From the NCBI GenBank assembly GCA_964483985.1, contig CAZADS010000004.1:1-24347 (forward strand): a stretch of DNA of 24,347 bases. The letters run 5' to 3'. The translations under genes and the position numbers were made by a program. Position 1 is the stretch's first letter. The number at the start of each line of letters is the position of its first letter. Positions 7,867-15,673 of this stretch are shown here, piece by piece. The notes under the pieces were generated by a model, which was not told the origin of the DNA, did no database searches, and was given only the letters and a program-made list of their open reading frames with translations. This DNA is from CAZADS01 sp964483985 (GTDB lineage Bacteria; Pseudomonadota; Alphaproteobacteria; Thalassobaculales; Thalassobaculaceae).

Positions 7867-8859
7867 ATGAAAATAGCCCTTCTCGAAGTATCCCACTGGC
7901 ATTTCCCGCTTTATATCGAAGCTCTGTTATCGAAGGGGAATGAAATTATTGGCATTTCAGATAAAAATCTCGCGGTTAGAGATCGCTATTCTAATTATTT
8001 TGCTTGTCAAGCTTTTGCAGAGTGGCAGGATTTACTCAATTCTGTAATACCAGATGTGGTATTTGCTTTTGGGCGCCACGCAGAAATGCCTTTAATAGGT
8101 CATGCTTTAGTTAAACGCGGTATTCCCTTTGCATTGGAAAAGCCGGCTGGGCTTTCGTCAAAAGATGTAAAACAACTACGCTTGGCAGCCGAAAATGCTG
8201 ATGTTCCCGTAGGTGTTCCATTAGTGCAGCGATTTGGTCCCCTGCAATCTCTTATTGACTATTTGATAGAGGAGGAACAGGCAGAATTTTCTTCGACTTC
8301 ATGGCGGTTTAATGCAGGTCCGCCAGAACGTTATAAGACTATGGGTTGTGAATGGATGTTGGCCGCTGAAACTAGCGGAGGTGGATGTCTAATTAATTTA
8401 GCTCCTCATTTTATTGATTTTTCACTTAGATTGATGCCGTCGCAAGTACGGATAGTTTTTGCTTATACAGATAATTTATTACATGGTGAAAACGTAGAAG
8501 ATACAGCAACCATAATGCTATCTGGGGCACATGGCGGCAGTGCACTAATACAAACGGGATACAATTTTCCAAACCATAGTGAGAAACGAGAGTACTCGTT
8601 TACATTGTTAGGCAAAGATCATTATGTCAAAACCACAGCCGATGGGGTTTCAGTGACGAGATCAGGTTTCGGGGTAGAAAACATCAACATGAATCTTGAT
8701 TCGGATCCGATGTATGGATCCTTTACGAAAAGCTTTCTAGAAGATATTCGTACGAGGCGAATGCCGACCGTTGGCTTGAAGGATCTTCAACGCTCTATGG
8801 AGATAATAGATGCCGCTTATCAATCAGCAAAGATTGGGCAATCTGTTGTTATTAAATAA
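7867..8859 (+). CDS. Gfo/Idh/MocA-family oxidoreductase
   Basis: A 330-residue NAD(P)-dependent oxidoreductase-like protein. The N-terminal Rossmann domain (residues 1-120) ends with the family's FALEKPAG motif near residue 95, where the Lys of EKP is the conserved catalytic or cofactor residue. The C-terminal sheet domain contains GGGCLINLAPHFIDF, equivalent to the GGxxxDxGxH active-site segment. The usual GxGxxG cofactor loop after the first strand is replaced by EVSHWHFP, which is unusual. I chose the ATG at 7867 because it opens directly into the first Rossmann strand (MKIALLEV). A longer in-frame form starting at 7747 would overlap the divergent gene. It converges with the Ldh-type gene, 27 bases away. 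The substrate, probably a sugar or cyclitol derivative, is unknown. Confidence 0.82.
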   Translation: MKIALLEVSHWHFPLYIEALLSKGNEIIGISDKNLAVRDRYSNYFACQAFAEWQDLLNSVIPDVVFAFGRHAEMPLIGHALVKRGIPFALEKPAGLSSKDVKQLRLAAENADVPVGVPLVQRFGPLQSLIDYLIEEEQAEFSSTSWRFNAGPPERYKTMGCEWMLAAETSGGGCLINLAPHFIDFSLRLMPSQVRIVFAYTDNLLHGENVEDTATIMLSGAHGGSALIQTGYNFPNHSEKREYSFTLLGKDHYVKTTADGVSVTRSGFGVENINMNLDSDPMYGSFTKSFLEDIRTRRMPTVGLKDLQRSMEIIDAAYQSAKIGQSVVIK

Positions 8860-8886
8860 ATATATCTATTTGTGAGCAAGTGAACG

Positions 8887-9900
8887 TTAAAGATAGCTAC
8901 GAATTTCTTCTAAAAGACGAGAATCAATCAGTATGCCATCGGTCTCCGCTTTTTGTCGTCTGACAAGGCGACCATCGCCTGGAATGCGCTCCGTCGTGTT
9001 TTCTTGGTACGCCTCTAGTAATTCGGACACTCGAGGTTCAAAACCGCATCCGTATAAAAGTTTGGGCTCTATGGCAATAATTGATTGTCCTCTATTGGCA
9101 AATGCGTATTCATCGGCATCCGGGTCCGAGTCTTCGAATGCGAAACGCCCTCCAGTTATACCAGCACCCATCAATTCCACCATCAAAGCGAGGGCAGATC
9201 CTTTGTGACCAGAGAATGGAAGTAATGTCCCCTCATCGGCGGCAATTTTGGAATTCGTCGTAGGCTGGCCATTTTTGTCAATAGCAGAATTTTTGGGGAT
9301 TGGTGCTCCAGTTTTGGAAGCCATTTGAATTTCCATCAAACTTACGGCACTGGTAGACATATCCCAGACCAACGGTTCGGCGTCAGTTCTAGGGCAAGCA
9401 AATGCTATTGGGTTCGTGCCGAAAAATTTTCGGTTTCCGCCATGAGGCGCCATGTGCGGGCGAGAAACGACACAGGTAAATGCCATCAAACCTTGAGTAG
9501 CTAGAGGTTCGATATCCTGACGCAAAGGACCAATATTGTGGGCATTTCGGATGGCTAAAATAGCAATTCCGGAACAACGAGCAGCGTCGATTAATTCATC
9601 TTGGTATTGGCGAATTGCTATCTGGCTATAGCCATTATCTCCATCTACTTGAATTACGCCAGCTGAAGCACGGTTGACTAAGGGCGTTGCATTACCATTA
9701 ACGTGTCCGCCACGTAAGCCAAACATATAATTATGGATGGAAAAAAAACCGTGGCTGGCTGGCCCATCACGTTCGCAAACCGTGATCACATCTGCTAAAA
9801 TAATCGAGACTCGTTCGGAACAGCCATTGGCCCGAAAAACCTTAAAAGCAAGGTCTCTAGCCGATTCTAAAGACAATTGAATATTGACCACGGTATTCAT
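8887..9900 (-). CDS. Ldh-family NAD(P)-dependent 2-hydroxyacid dehydrogenase (ComC/malate/sulfolactate dehydrogenase type)
   Basis: A 337-residue member of the LDH2/malate dehydrogenase family, distinct from classical Rossmann lactate dehydrogenases. It oxidises 2-hydroxyacids (malate, lactate, sulfolactate, ureidoglycolate) to 2-oxoacids. Conserved segments visible are GPASHGFFSIHNY, VDGDNGYSQIA, RNAHNIGPL, FGTNPIAFACP, WDMSTSAVS and PFSGHKGSALALMVELM. The ATG at 9900 shares its A with the TGA stop of the upstream beta-type subunit gene (TGATG), and AGGAG lies 7 bases before it, so the two are translationally coupled. Coupling to a ComDE-like decarboxylase suggests that the oxoacid made here is decarboxylated by it. 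That pairing is known for sulfolactate/sulfopyruvate metabolism, but other acids are possible. Confidence 0.86.
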   Translation of the reverse strand: MNTVVNIQLSLESARDLAFKVFRANGCSERVSIILADVITVCERDGPASHGFFSIHNYMFGLRGGHVNGNATPLVNRASAGVIQVDGDNGYSQIAIRQYQDELIDAARCSGIAILAIRNAHNIGPLRQDIEPLATQGLMAFTCVVSRPHMAPHGGNRKFFGTNPIAFACPRTDAEPLVWDMSTSAVSLMEIQMASKTGAPIPKNSAIDKNGQPTTNSKIAADEGTLLPFSGHKGSALALMVELMGAGITGGRFAFEDSDPDADEYAFANRGQSIIAIEPKLLYGCGFEPRVSELLEAYQENTTERIPGDGRLVRRQKAETDGILIDSRLLEEIRSYL

Positions 9901-10487
9901 CAAGGAGCTCCTAATAGAGCTGTTCGGAAAGCAATTTTTCGTTCAGTTGCATCCATAGAACGTTTAATTTGTGGCGGAGGCTCAATATTAACGCGAAGCA
10001 AAACGAAGGTGGGACCGTTTGAATTTCTTAAAATTTTTGCCGCGTCAGGAATCTGCTCTTGATAATTGACAGTTCGAGTAGTTGGTATCGCTGAGCCTTG
10101 AGCAATGAGTTCCAAATCCACGCCTCTTTGCGTGTGTGTTTCTTGATAGCCAGTTTCGCCGTAGTGACCATTATCTACACAGAGGATTGAAAGGTTTGAG
10201 GGTTTCATAACCCCAACGGTCGATAGTGTGCCGACGTTCATCAGGAGCTCACCGTCTCCGGTTACTACAAGTACTCGTTTTTCGGGTCTAGATAATGCAA
10301 GCCCTAGACCCATTGCTGTGGCACCACCCATCGCGCCAGCCATGGTAAAAATATTATCTCCATCTTTAGTAAGATAAGCGATGTCTTTAGAAGCTCCAGC
10401 TAAGCCACAGATTATTAGCAAGTTTTTGGGGTCCCCCACTATGGCGGGAACAGCAAATTTCCGATCAAGAATCCTATTTTGGGTCAT
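9900..10487 (-). CDS. TPP-dependent 2-oxoacid decarboxylase, beta-type subunit (ComE-like)
   Basis: A 195-residue TPP-binding C-terminal-type domain. The thiamine diphosphate/Mg motif is clear: GDGELLMN, then about 20 residues later DNGHYGETG. GAMGGATAMGLGLALSRPEKRVLVV is the typical lead-in. This is the layout of the beta subunit of sulfopyruvate decarboxylase and of related phosphonopyruvate decarboxylase halves. The residue after Gly in the YG-x-TG loop is Glu where Ser is common, which may affect substrate choice. The ATG start has only a weak AGG-type ribosome site. It lies 28 bases after the alpha-type subunit gene and overlaps the Ldh gene start by one base. The product would be an aldehyde (for example sulfoacetaldehyde if the substrate is sulfopyruvate); the substrate is inferred only. 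Confidence 0.82.
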   Translation of the reverse strand: MTQNRILDRKFAVPAIVGDPKNLLIICGLAGASKDIAYLTKDGDNIFTMAGAMGGATAMGLGLALSRPEKRVLVVTGDGELLMNVGTLSTVGVMKPSNLSILCVDNGHYGETGYQETHTQRGVDLELIAQGSAIPTTRTVNYQEQIPDAAKILRNSNGPTFVLLRVNIEPPPQIKRSMDATERKIAFRTALLGAP

Positions 10488-10515
10488 TTAGCACCTGTTC
10501 ATTCATCTAATGTCC

Positions 10516-11043
10516 TCAAAAAGGTTTAGCACCAATTAGTTTCTGGGTGAGGAGCACGGCAACACCTTGGTTTGACTTATAAGCCATATCTATCCCCGCT
10601 TGCACAGTAGGGATGACATCGTCAGGGTTTTCCGCTCGGAGACAATGAATACCCATTGCTTCAAGAACAGGTTGAACTCCTTGTCCCATGGGGATTTGCC
10701 ACGGATTCATCTCTCCAAATTCTCCTCGCATCGTTATCAGGGTTAAAAATGGGAATTGCCCATTTTTAATAAGAGCTAGCATGTTGATACAGTTACCTAC
10801 CCCGCTAGATTGCATCAGTAACACGCTCTTTGTACCACCGAGGTGGCATCCGGCACACGTTGCCACCCCTTCTTCTTCGGTGGTAAGTGGCACTGAGGTT
10901 ACCGCTGCGTCTTCGATGGATCGGTTTATAAGCGTTTTATGTCCCCCATCCGGAACATAACAAAATAGGGTTACTTCATTTTTCCGGAGTAATTGAAAAA
11001 GATCTTCTTGCCAGGGGACTGTTCCTCCGTATTCTGTCATCAT
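10516..11043 (-). CDS. TPP-dependent 2-oxoacid decarboxylase, alpha-type subunit (ComD-like)
   Basis: A 175-residue pyrimidine-binding TPP domain, the partner of the following gene. Key segments are CYVPDGGHKTLIN, PLTTEEEGVATCAGCHLGG (with the catalytic Glu of TPP enzymes in EEEG), LLMQSSGVGNCINML and MRGEFGEMNPWQIPMGQG. Length and motifs agree with the alpha subunit of sulfopyruvate decarboxylase (ComD, about 170 residues). The open frame extends 25 codons further upstream from a TTG, but that extension is hydrophobic, unlike the family and lacks a ribosome site. I therefore start at one of the paired ATGs at 11043/11040, for which the ribosome site is also weak. It is the first gene of the three-gene unit and is divergent from the PPOX-type gene. 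Confidence 0.8.
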   Translation of the reverse strand: MMTEYGGTVPWQEDLFQLLRKNEVTLFCYVPDGGHKTLINRSIEDAAVTSVPLTTEEEGVATCAGCHLGGTKSVLLMQSSGVGNCINMLALIKNGQFPFLTLITMRGEFGEMNPWQIPMGQGVQPVLEAMGIHCLRAENPDDVIPTVQAGIDMAYKSNQGVAVLLTQKLIGAKPF

Positions 11044-11207
11044 AATGTAAACCATATATTGTCGTGTTAATATCAAGACTGTGCCGATATCATTCACATA
11101 TCTCAATAGGTATCTCAAACTAAATTAAGTAATCTGGTACGTGAGAGTGTCAAACGGGCAGGATTTATAGAGTATTTACTAGAAAAATAATAAATCGGGG
11201 TGAGGAG

Positions 11208-11831
11208 ATGGATGTAAGTGATATTATCACGGAAAAAGCGGATCTGCGTAGCCGTTATGGTAAGCCAAGTGATCGATCCATTTTAAAGCAATTAAGCTTG
11301 TTGGATAAGCATTGCCGTGCTTTTATCGCATTGTCCCCATTTGTTGTAATTGGAACAATGGGAAATGATGGATTTGGTGATGTTTCCCCCAGAGGAGATG
11401 TTCCTGGATTCGTGTTTGTGTATGATGACACCACGCTGCTTATTCCAGACAGACCAGGGAATAATAGAACCGACACGCTAGGGAATCTTTTAGACAATGC
11501 CGGAATTGGCTTATTGTTTCTAGTGCCGGGGATGGATGAGACATTGAGAGTTAACGGGGTAGCACGGATTATAGCAGATCAAGAAATTTTAGAAATATTT
11601 CCGTCCCATGGAAAATTGCCTAGATCAGCTATACTTGTTGATGTCAAAGAGGCCTATCTCCAATGTGCAAAAGCATTGGTTCGCTCCAAGTTGTGGGGCG
11701 ATGAACACAGGATTGACCGAAAATCGTTTCCTACTTTGGGGCAGATATTGACAGATCAAATGGGAAAAGGCGGTGATCCGGAGCAAACCGAGCGCAGTAT
11801 TCAAGATGCAATTATAAATAAGTTGTATTGA
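11208..11831 (+). CDS. PPOX-fold FMN-binding protein (DR_2398/MSMEG_1061 type)
   Basis: A 207-residue split-barrel flavoprotein of the pyridoxamine 5'-phosphate oxidase superfamily. The subgroup signature is strong: FIALSPFVVIGTMGNDG, DVSPRGDVPGFV, LLIPDRPGNNRTDTLGNLLDN and GLLFLVPGMDETLRVNG, with the C-terminal part ending in a conserved CAKALVRSKLW. Members bind FMN or F420-like flavins; this subgroup has no proven vitamin B6 role and no defined substrate. The ATG is preceded by GGGGTGAGGAG, with the GGGG part at normal spacing. It is divergent from the ComDE-like operon, which leaves about 165 bases for two promoters. It could be a redox helper for its neighbours or unrelated. Confidence 0.85.
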   Translation: MDVSDIITEKADLRSRYGKPSDRSILKQLSLLDKHCRAFIALSPFVVIGTMGNDGFGDVSPRGDVPGFVFVYDDTTLLIPDRPGNNRTDTLGNLLDNAGIGLLFLVPGMDETLRVNGVARIIADQEILEIFPSHGKLPRSAILVDVKEAYLQCAKALVRSKLWGDEHRIDRKSFPTLGQILTDQMGKGGDPEQTERSIQDAIINKLY

Positions 11832-12067
11832 TAAAACTATTCAGGAAATTAATCCATCACTGAGTAAAAAATTAATAGACTGATTATTTGGAAGGCGGTT
11901 ACCTACCAAGGTAATAAACTTATTTTCTGCCGCGTCTAATGGAGTGGAAAAATGGTCGTCCGTTAGTGTGTTTGACAAGCGGAAACAGATGTGGTTGGAC
12001 AGTTTGCCGGCTCCATAAGCTTAAAGTGGACGCCCTCGAACATATGTGTCCCGTTATAGATAGTAAA

Positions 12068-12751
12068 ATGTTTAGAAGAAAATATATTCCTATTGTGTGT
12101 TTGCTTTCAGGCTTTATTTTGATTTATTTGGCTGGATGGGACAGTTATATTTCTATTAGTTGGTTGCGTGAAAATCATATAGTTCTTACTCTGTTCGTTC
12201 ATGAGCGTTATTTTCTTTCTGTTGCCATTTTCTGCTCTATATATGCGCTAACTATAGCTTGCTCAATGCCAACTGGTATGGTGCTTACTCTTGGCGGAGG
12301 TTTCCTGTTCGGAACTGTTTTTGGTGCGTTGTTTTCTGTTATCGGAGCGACGGCAGGTGCAATTATCTTATTTATTGCGGCGCGTACCGCATTTAAAGAT
12401 TTACTTATAAAACGAGCTGAATTTACTATTGATCGAATGCGATCGGGATTTCAGACTAATGCTCTTTTCTATTTAATCTTTCTCCGGCTTATTCCTATAT
12501 TTCCATTTTTTATCGTTAATTTGGTTCCCGCAGTTTTAGGAGTAAAGTTGGGCGTTTATTTTGTGGGAACGGTTATTGGTATAATCCCGGGAGCAATCAT
12601 ATTTGCCATGGTCGGTAGTGGACTCTCGCAGCTATTTGCTGCGGGTGAGGAATTTTCACTTTCCACCGTTTTGACTTTGGAGTTAACGGTAGGTCTAATT
12701 GGGTTAGCATTCCTCTCTCTATTGCCAATATTTTTTAGGGGGTCACGTTAA
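12068..12751 (+). CDS. TVP38/TMEM64 (SNARE-associated/DedA-like) inner-membrane protein
   Basis: A 227-residue polytopic membrane protein with about five to six hydrophobic segments. A leading one lies near residues 7-24, then comes YALTIACSMPTGMVLTLGGGFLFG and the diagnostic re-entrant stretch GTVFGALFSVIGATAGAI followed by an Arg (AART). A second conserved block is FLRLIPIFPFFIVNLVPA with GTVIGIIPGAIIF. Members of this VTT-domain family are inner-membrane proteins implicated in lipid or ion transport. The reading frame stays open to an ATG at 11939, but the extra 43 residues are Cys-rich and unlike the family. The ATG at 12068 gives a normal length, though it has no clear ribosome site, so the start is uncertain. 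The substrate is unknown. Confidence 0.8.
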   Translation: MFRRKYIPIVCLLSGFILIYLAGWDSYISISWLRENHIVLTLFVHERYFLSVAIFCSIYALTIACSMPTGMVLTLGGGFLFGTVFGALFSVIGATAGAIILFIAARTAFKDLLIKRAEFTIDRMRSGFQTNALFYLIFLRLIPIFPFFIVNLVPAVLGVKLGVYFVGTVIGIIPGAIIFAMVGSGLSQLFAAGEEFSLSTVLTLELTVGLIGLAFLSLLPIFFRGSR

Positions 12752-13204
12752 CCCTATTTTGGAAATAATCAAATTAAAGGCTCCTTCTGGATAGGTTTGA
12801 CCGGATAATTTTGATATACAACGAGAGGTCTAGCTTTAAACTCATTTGAAAAATAGTATAATGTAGGAATAACCTTTTTATGCAGTATTGCCCGTCAATT
12901 TTCGATCGGTATAGAGGGATTATTGACCAATAAATGGCTTGAATGAGGGGAGATTTTAAATCCTTGATTGTGCTGCCTTGTATTCCGAATTTGGGGGGCA
13001 ATGCTGTTGATTAATTTTTATAAATTGTGATCATTTTCCAACATAAATTTCAAGTAAAAAAGATATTTGCACCTATGTGTGGTTTTCATTTTAGACGTGG
13101 GTGCTTAGTAGGCTATAAACCATGTCCATCCACGCTAATAATAACACCTTGGGATAGTGCAATAGGCGGCTATTTTTTTATGGAAATAAAATCTGGGAAA
13201 AAAG
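12752..13204. other. Intergenic stretch with no recognised gene; small hairpin plus T-run at its end
   Basis: This AT-rich gap of about 450 bases separates the TVP38-type gene from the DUF2333 gene. Open frames on either strand here (for example a 62-codon plus-strand frame from 13027) lack motifs and ribosome sites. At 13161-13179 a 5-bp stem (AATAG, loop GCGG, CTATT) is followed by five further T, which looks like a weak terminator or attenuator 25 bases before the next start. A lone TATAAT at about 12858 has no good -35 partner. Confidence 0.45.
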
Positions 13205-14182
13205 ATGACCCGTAATGAACTTGACTGGGAGGATGAATATAGCGCTACTAAGAAACCTTTATTGAAGCGCATTGCAAAGTATATAGCCGCGGGATTTATT
13301 AGCCTTCTGGCACTATTATTTTTCTATTATCTCATTGGGATGGCGATAGTTCATAAAATTGGTGATGATAAAAATTTTAAAGTAGAGGGCATGTTACCGA
13401 ATGCTAGTCGAGCTGTTGCTATAACATCAGCATTAATTACTCGAGAGGTGGACGTAAACCGTTGGATTGCGAACGACCCATTTTTTTTACCCGGTTATTT
13501 TTTAGATAATATGCCAAATTTCCAACAAGGTTTGATGTATGCTTTGTCACGGTTTTCATTAGAAATGACGGACCAAATTGGCCGGACTAGAGGTTCAAGT
13601 GAGGTTGATAAAGATCTAGACAAAGCCGCTGGTTTATTAAAATATCCAGGTACAATTTGGATTTTTGATTTTTCGACTTCCTTGGCGCCGACAGCGTCAT
13701 CCGAAGCCCAGTATCGAGCTGGGCGAAATGCCCTGACTGCTTATAATCAAAGATTAGCTTCCGGCAGTGCTGTGTTCGAACGTCGGGCTGATAATTTGCA
13801 AGCAACGCTTTTACGATTTACAGCGGATTTAGGATCGAGCTCAGCTGTTATCGATCAGCATCTCACGAAAGCTGAGAGCTGGAGCGTCGACACGCATGTG
13901 GATAATATATTTTACTCTACTAAGGGGAGACTTTATGGCTACTATCTCATCCTCAGAGAACTAGGATCAGATTTTGAAAATGTAATCAAGGGCAGGGAAT
14001 TAGGGCCATCTTGGCAGGGCATGCTGGAATCACTTCGACAAGCAGCGGTTCTTGATCCCGTCATCGTAGCGAATGGTAAACCGGATGGTGCATTTATTCC
14101 GAGCCATTTGGCCTCGCTTGGTTTTTATCTTTTGAGGGCACGCACACAGTTAAGGGAAATTATCAACATTCTTCAAAAATAG
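13205..14182 (+). CDS. DUF2333 family membrane-anchored protein
   Basis: This 325-residue protein matches the DUF2333 family of proteobacteria over its whole length. A charged N-terminus (residues 1-25) is followed by one membrane segment (about residues 27-50, IAAGFISLLALLFFYYLIG) and a large domain that is probably periplasmic. Characteristic segments are WIANDPFFLPGYFLDNMPN, FSLEMTDQIGRTRGSSEVD, AAGLLKYPGTIWIFDFSTS, APTASSEAQYRAGR and FERRADNLQATLLR. Family function is unknown. The ATG at 13205 is preceded by GGGAAAAAAG, a modest ribosome site. It shows no tie to the surrounding catabolic genes and stands as a single gene between two gaps, so it is probably conserved housekeeping material. 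Confidence 0.9.
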   Translation: MTRNELDWEDEYSATKKPLLKRIAKYIAAGFISLLALLFFYYLIGMAIVHKIGDDKNFKVEGMLPNASRAVAITSALITREVDVNRWIANDPFFLPGYFLDNMPNFQQGLMYALSRFSLEMTDQIGRTRGSSEVDKDLDKAAGLLKYPGTIWIFDFSTSLAPTASSEAQYRAGRNALTAYNQRLASGSAVFERRADNLQATLLRFTADLGSSSAVIDQHLTKAESWSVDTHVDNIFYSTKGRLYGYYLILRELGSDFENVIKGRELGPSWQGMLESLRQAAVLDPVIVANGKPDGAFIPSHLASLGFYLLRARTQLREIINILQK

Positions 14183-14494
14183 AAATCACTCAAAACTGGC
14201 CTACGTTTATTCGCTCTGTCGTTGACCTAGCCAAAAGGAACTGTACTATTTTGTCGGTATTGTAAGAATTTTCGTTAATGAGTTTATATTTATATCATTG
14301 GCTTACCATTTTTCCTCAGGGTTTTGGTAATAAAATGTACGCTCTTCCTCCGGGGCAACGGCGGCTATTTTTTCGAAAGGAACTAGAAAGCTTTATTGAT
14401 GGGCTGAAGTTCCAGATTAGGTAAATAGGAAAACTTGCGGCTCCGCAAAAAAAAAGGACGCGAAATAAAGTGTTAGGTTAGCTGGAGACAAACG
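14183..14494. other. Intergenic stretch upstream of the hydroxyacid oxidase gene
   Basis: About 310 bases hold no gene I can firmly call. A 48-codon open frame at 14278-14424 is listed separately at low confidence. The promoter for the hydroxyacid oxidase/thiolase pair should lie here, but no box pair stands out. No strong terminator for the DUF2333 gene is visible. Confidence 0.4.
14278..14424 (+). CDS. Possible small protein, 48 residues
   Basis: An ATG-to-TAA frame of 48 codons lies in the gap before the hydroxyacid oxidase gene. The N-terminal half is aromatic and hydrophobic. The C-terminal half (PPGQRRLFFRKELESFIDGL) would form a charged amphipathic helix, which looks more protein-like than chance AT-rich translation. 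There is no convincing ribosome site, and an inner ATG at 14335 would leave 29 residues. No family is recognised. It may equally be noncoding leader sequence. Confidence 0.2.
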   Translation: MSLYLYHWLTIFPQGFGNKMYALPPGQRRLFFRKELESFIDGLKFQIR

Positions 14495-15604
14495 ATGCAT
14501 AATAATAAGGCGCCAGAAAATTTGGAAATGCGAACAAAATTCCAAAATCTACATGAAATCGTTAAAACGGCCCGAAGTCGATTAAGCCGGAATATTTGGG
14601 ACTATCTTCGCGGCGGTACCGAAACAGAAACGACCTTAAAACGAAATCGAATGGCATTGGATTCAATAGCCTTCCGACCTAGGGTTTTGCGAGACGTTAG
14701 AAATGTAGATACAAGTTCCATGATTATGGGCCATAAAACGCGGCTCCCAATTTGTTTAGCTCCTATCGGATCTCTGGAGAGCTTTGACCCAGAGGGAGGT
14801 GTCGCGGCCATGCGAGCGGCAAGCGAATTTGGATGCGCCTTGATGTTAAGTTCGGTTAGTACTATCCCATTGGAGGAGGTAGCCAAGGCGGGCGCAGGAT
14901 TTAATATAGCTATGCTATATAAACGGGGGGGCGATGATTTTTTGGATGAATATGTTAAACGGGCGATAGACGCTGGCTACAATGCTTTCTGTTTGACGGT
15001 TGATAGCGCCAACTACAGTCGCCGGGAACGTGACATAGCGAACCGTTTTGTGAAACCTTGGCGTACGGGGGTGGGAGCTGACTGGCAGGCCGCCCTTAAT
15101 TGGAAAGATATAGAACGGTATAAGAAGTTATTCCAATTGCCTCTGGTTTTAAAGGGAATAGCGACTGCCGAGGACGCTCTGTTAGCCGTAGAGCATGGAA
15201 TTGATATGGTATATGTCTCAAACCATGGAGGCCGACAGCTGGATCATGGTAGAGGTTCAATCGAGGTCTTACCGGAGGTTGTAGACGCGGTAGCTGGAAG
15301 GTGTGCAATTGGTATAGATGGTGGTTTTTCACGCGGAACTGACATTATTAAGGCGATTGCTTCAGGGGCAGATATTGTCGGAATTGGCAGGATGCTATGC
15401 TACGGGTTAGCTGCAGGTGGAACCCAGGGTGTAGTGCGAATGTTGGAATTACTGGAGGAAGAAACCAAGCTTGCGCTTGGACTTTTGGGTGTCACTAATT
15501 ATTCTGGCATCGAATCCTTTCAATTATGTTCTGCTACCCCTGTTGTTAATCCCCACGCAACAAGTGCATTTCCCTTACTTCCTGAAGATGAATTCAACTA
15601 TTGA
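14495..15604 (+). CDS. FMN-dependent alpha-hydroxyacid oxidase/dehydrogenase
   Basis: A 369-residue TIM-barrel enzyme of the glycolate oxidase/L-lactate dehydrogenase/mandelate dehydrogenase family, which oxidises 2-hydroxyacids to 2-oxoacids using FMN. Core residues are present: the catalytic His-Gly-Gly-Arg segment SNHGGRQLDH, the flavin-contacting Lys in LVLKGIATAEDA, IGIDGGFSRGTD for the phosphate, and GIGRMLCYGLAAGG. Two departures are seen. The usual Gln in the Q-L-Y segment is Met (AMLYKRGG), and the N-terminal YYxxG is YLRGG. No lipid-type anchor or membrane segment is visible, so it is probably soluble. The ATG has GGAG 8 bases upstream. A thiolase gene follows after 69 bases on the same strand. 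The substrate is unknown; lactate itself is not assured given the changed residues. Confidence 0.86.
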   Translation: MHNNKAPENLEMRTKFQNLHEIVKTARSRLSRNIWDYLRGGTETETTLKRNRMALDSIAFRPRVLRDVRNVDTSSMIMGHKTRLPICLAPIGSLESFDPEGGVAAMRAASEFGCALMLSSVSTIPLEEVAKAGAGFNIAMLYKRGGDDFLDEYVKRAIDAGYNAFCLTVDSANYSRRERDIANRFVKPWRTGVGADWQAALNWKDIERYKKLFQLPLVLKGIATAEDALLAVEHGIDMVYVSNHGGRQLDHGRGSIEVLPEVVDAVAGRCAIGIDGGFSRGTDIIKAIASGADIVGIGRMLCYGLAAGGTQGVVRMLELLEEETKLALGLLGVTNYSGIESFQLCSATPVVNPHATSAFPLLPEDEFNY

Positions 15605-15673
15605 TCTTGGTTTGTTTGAAAACGCGTTCGTTAACGTATGGATTTCGAAAAAGGTGAATATAGGAGAAAAACT

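Noticed and set aside
13027..13215. Plus-strand open frame of 62 codons before the DUF2333 gene
   Set aside because: It overlaps the DUF2333 start, has no ribosome site and no recognisable protein features.
13165..14373. A 14-base direct repeat (GGCGGCTATTTTTT) on each side of the DUF2333 gene, at 13165-13178 and 14360-14373
   Set aside because: A match of this length is expected about once by chance in 24 kb, the copies have different flanks, and there is no sign of a mobile element or attachment site.
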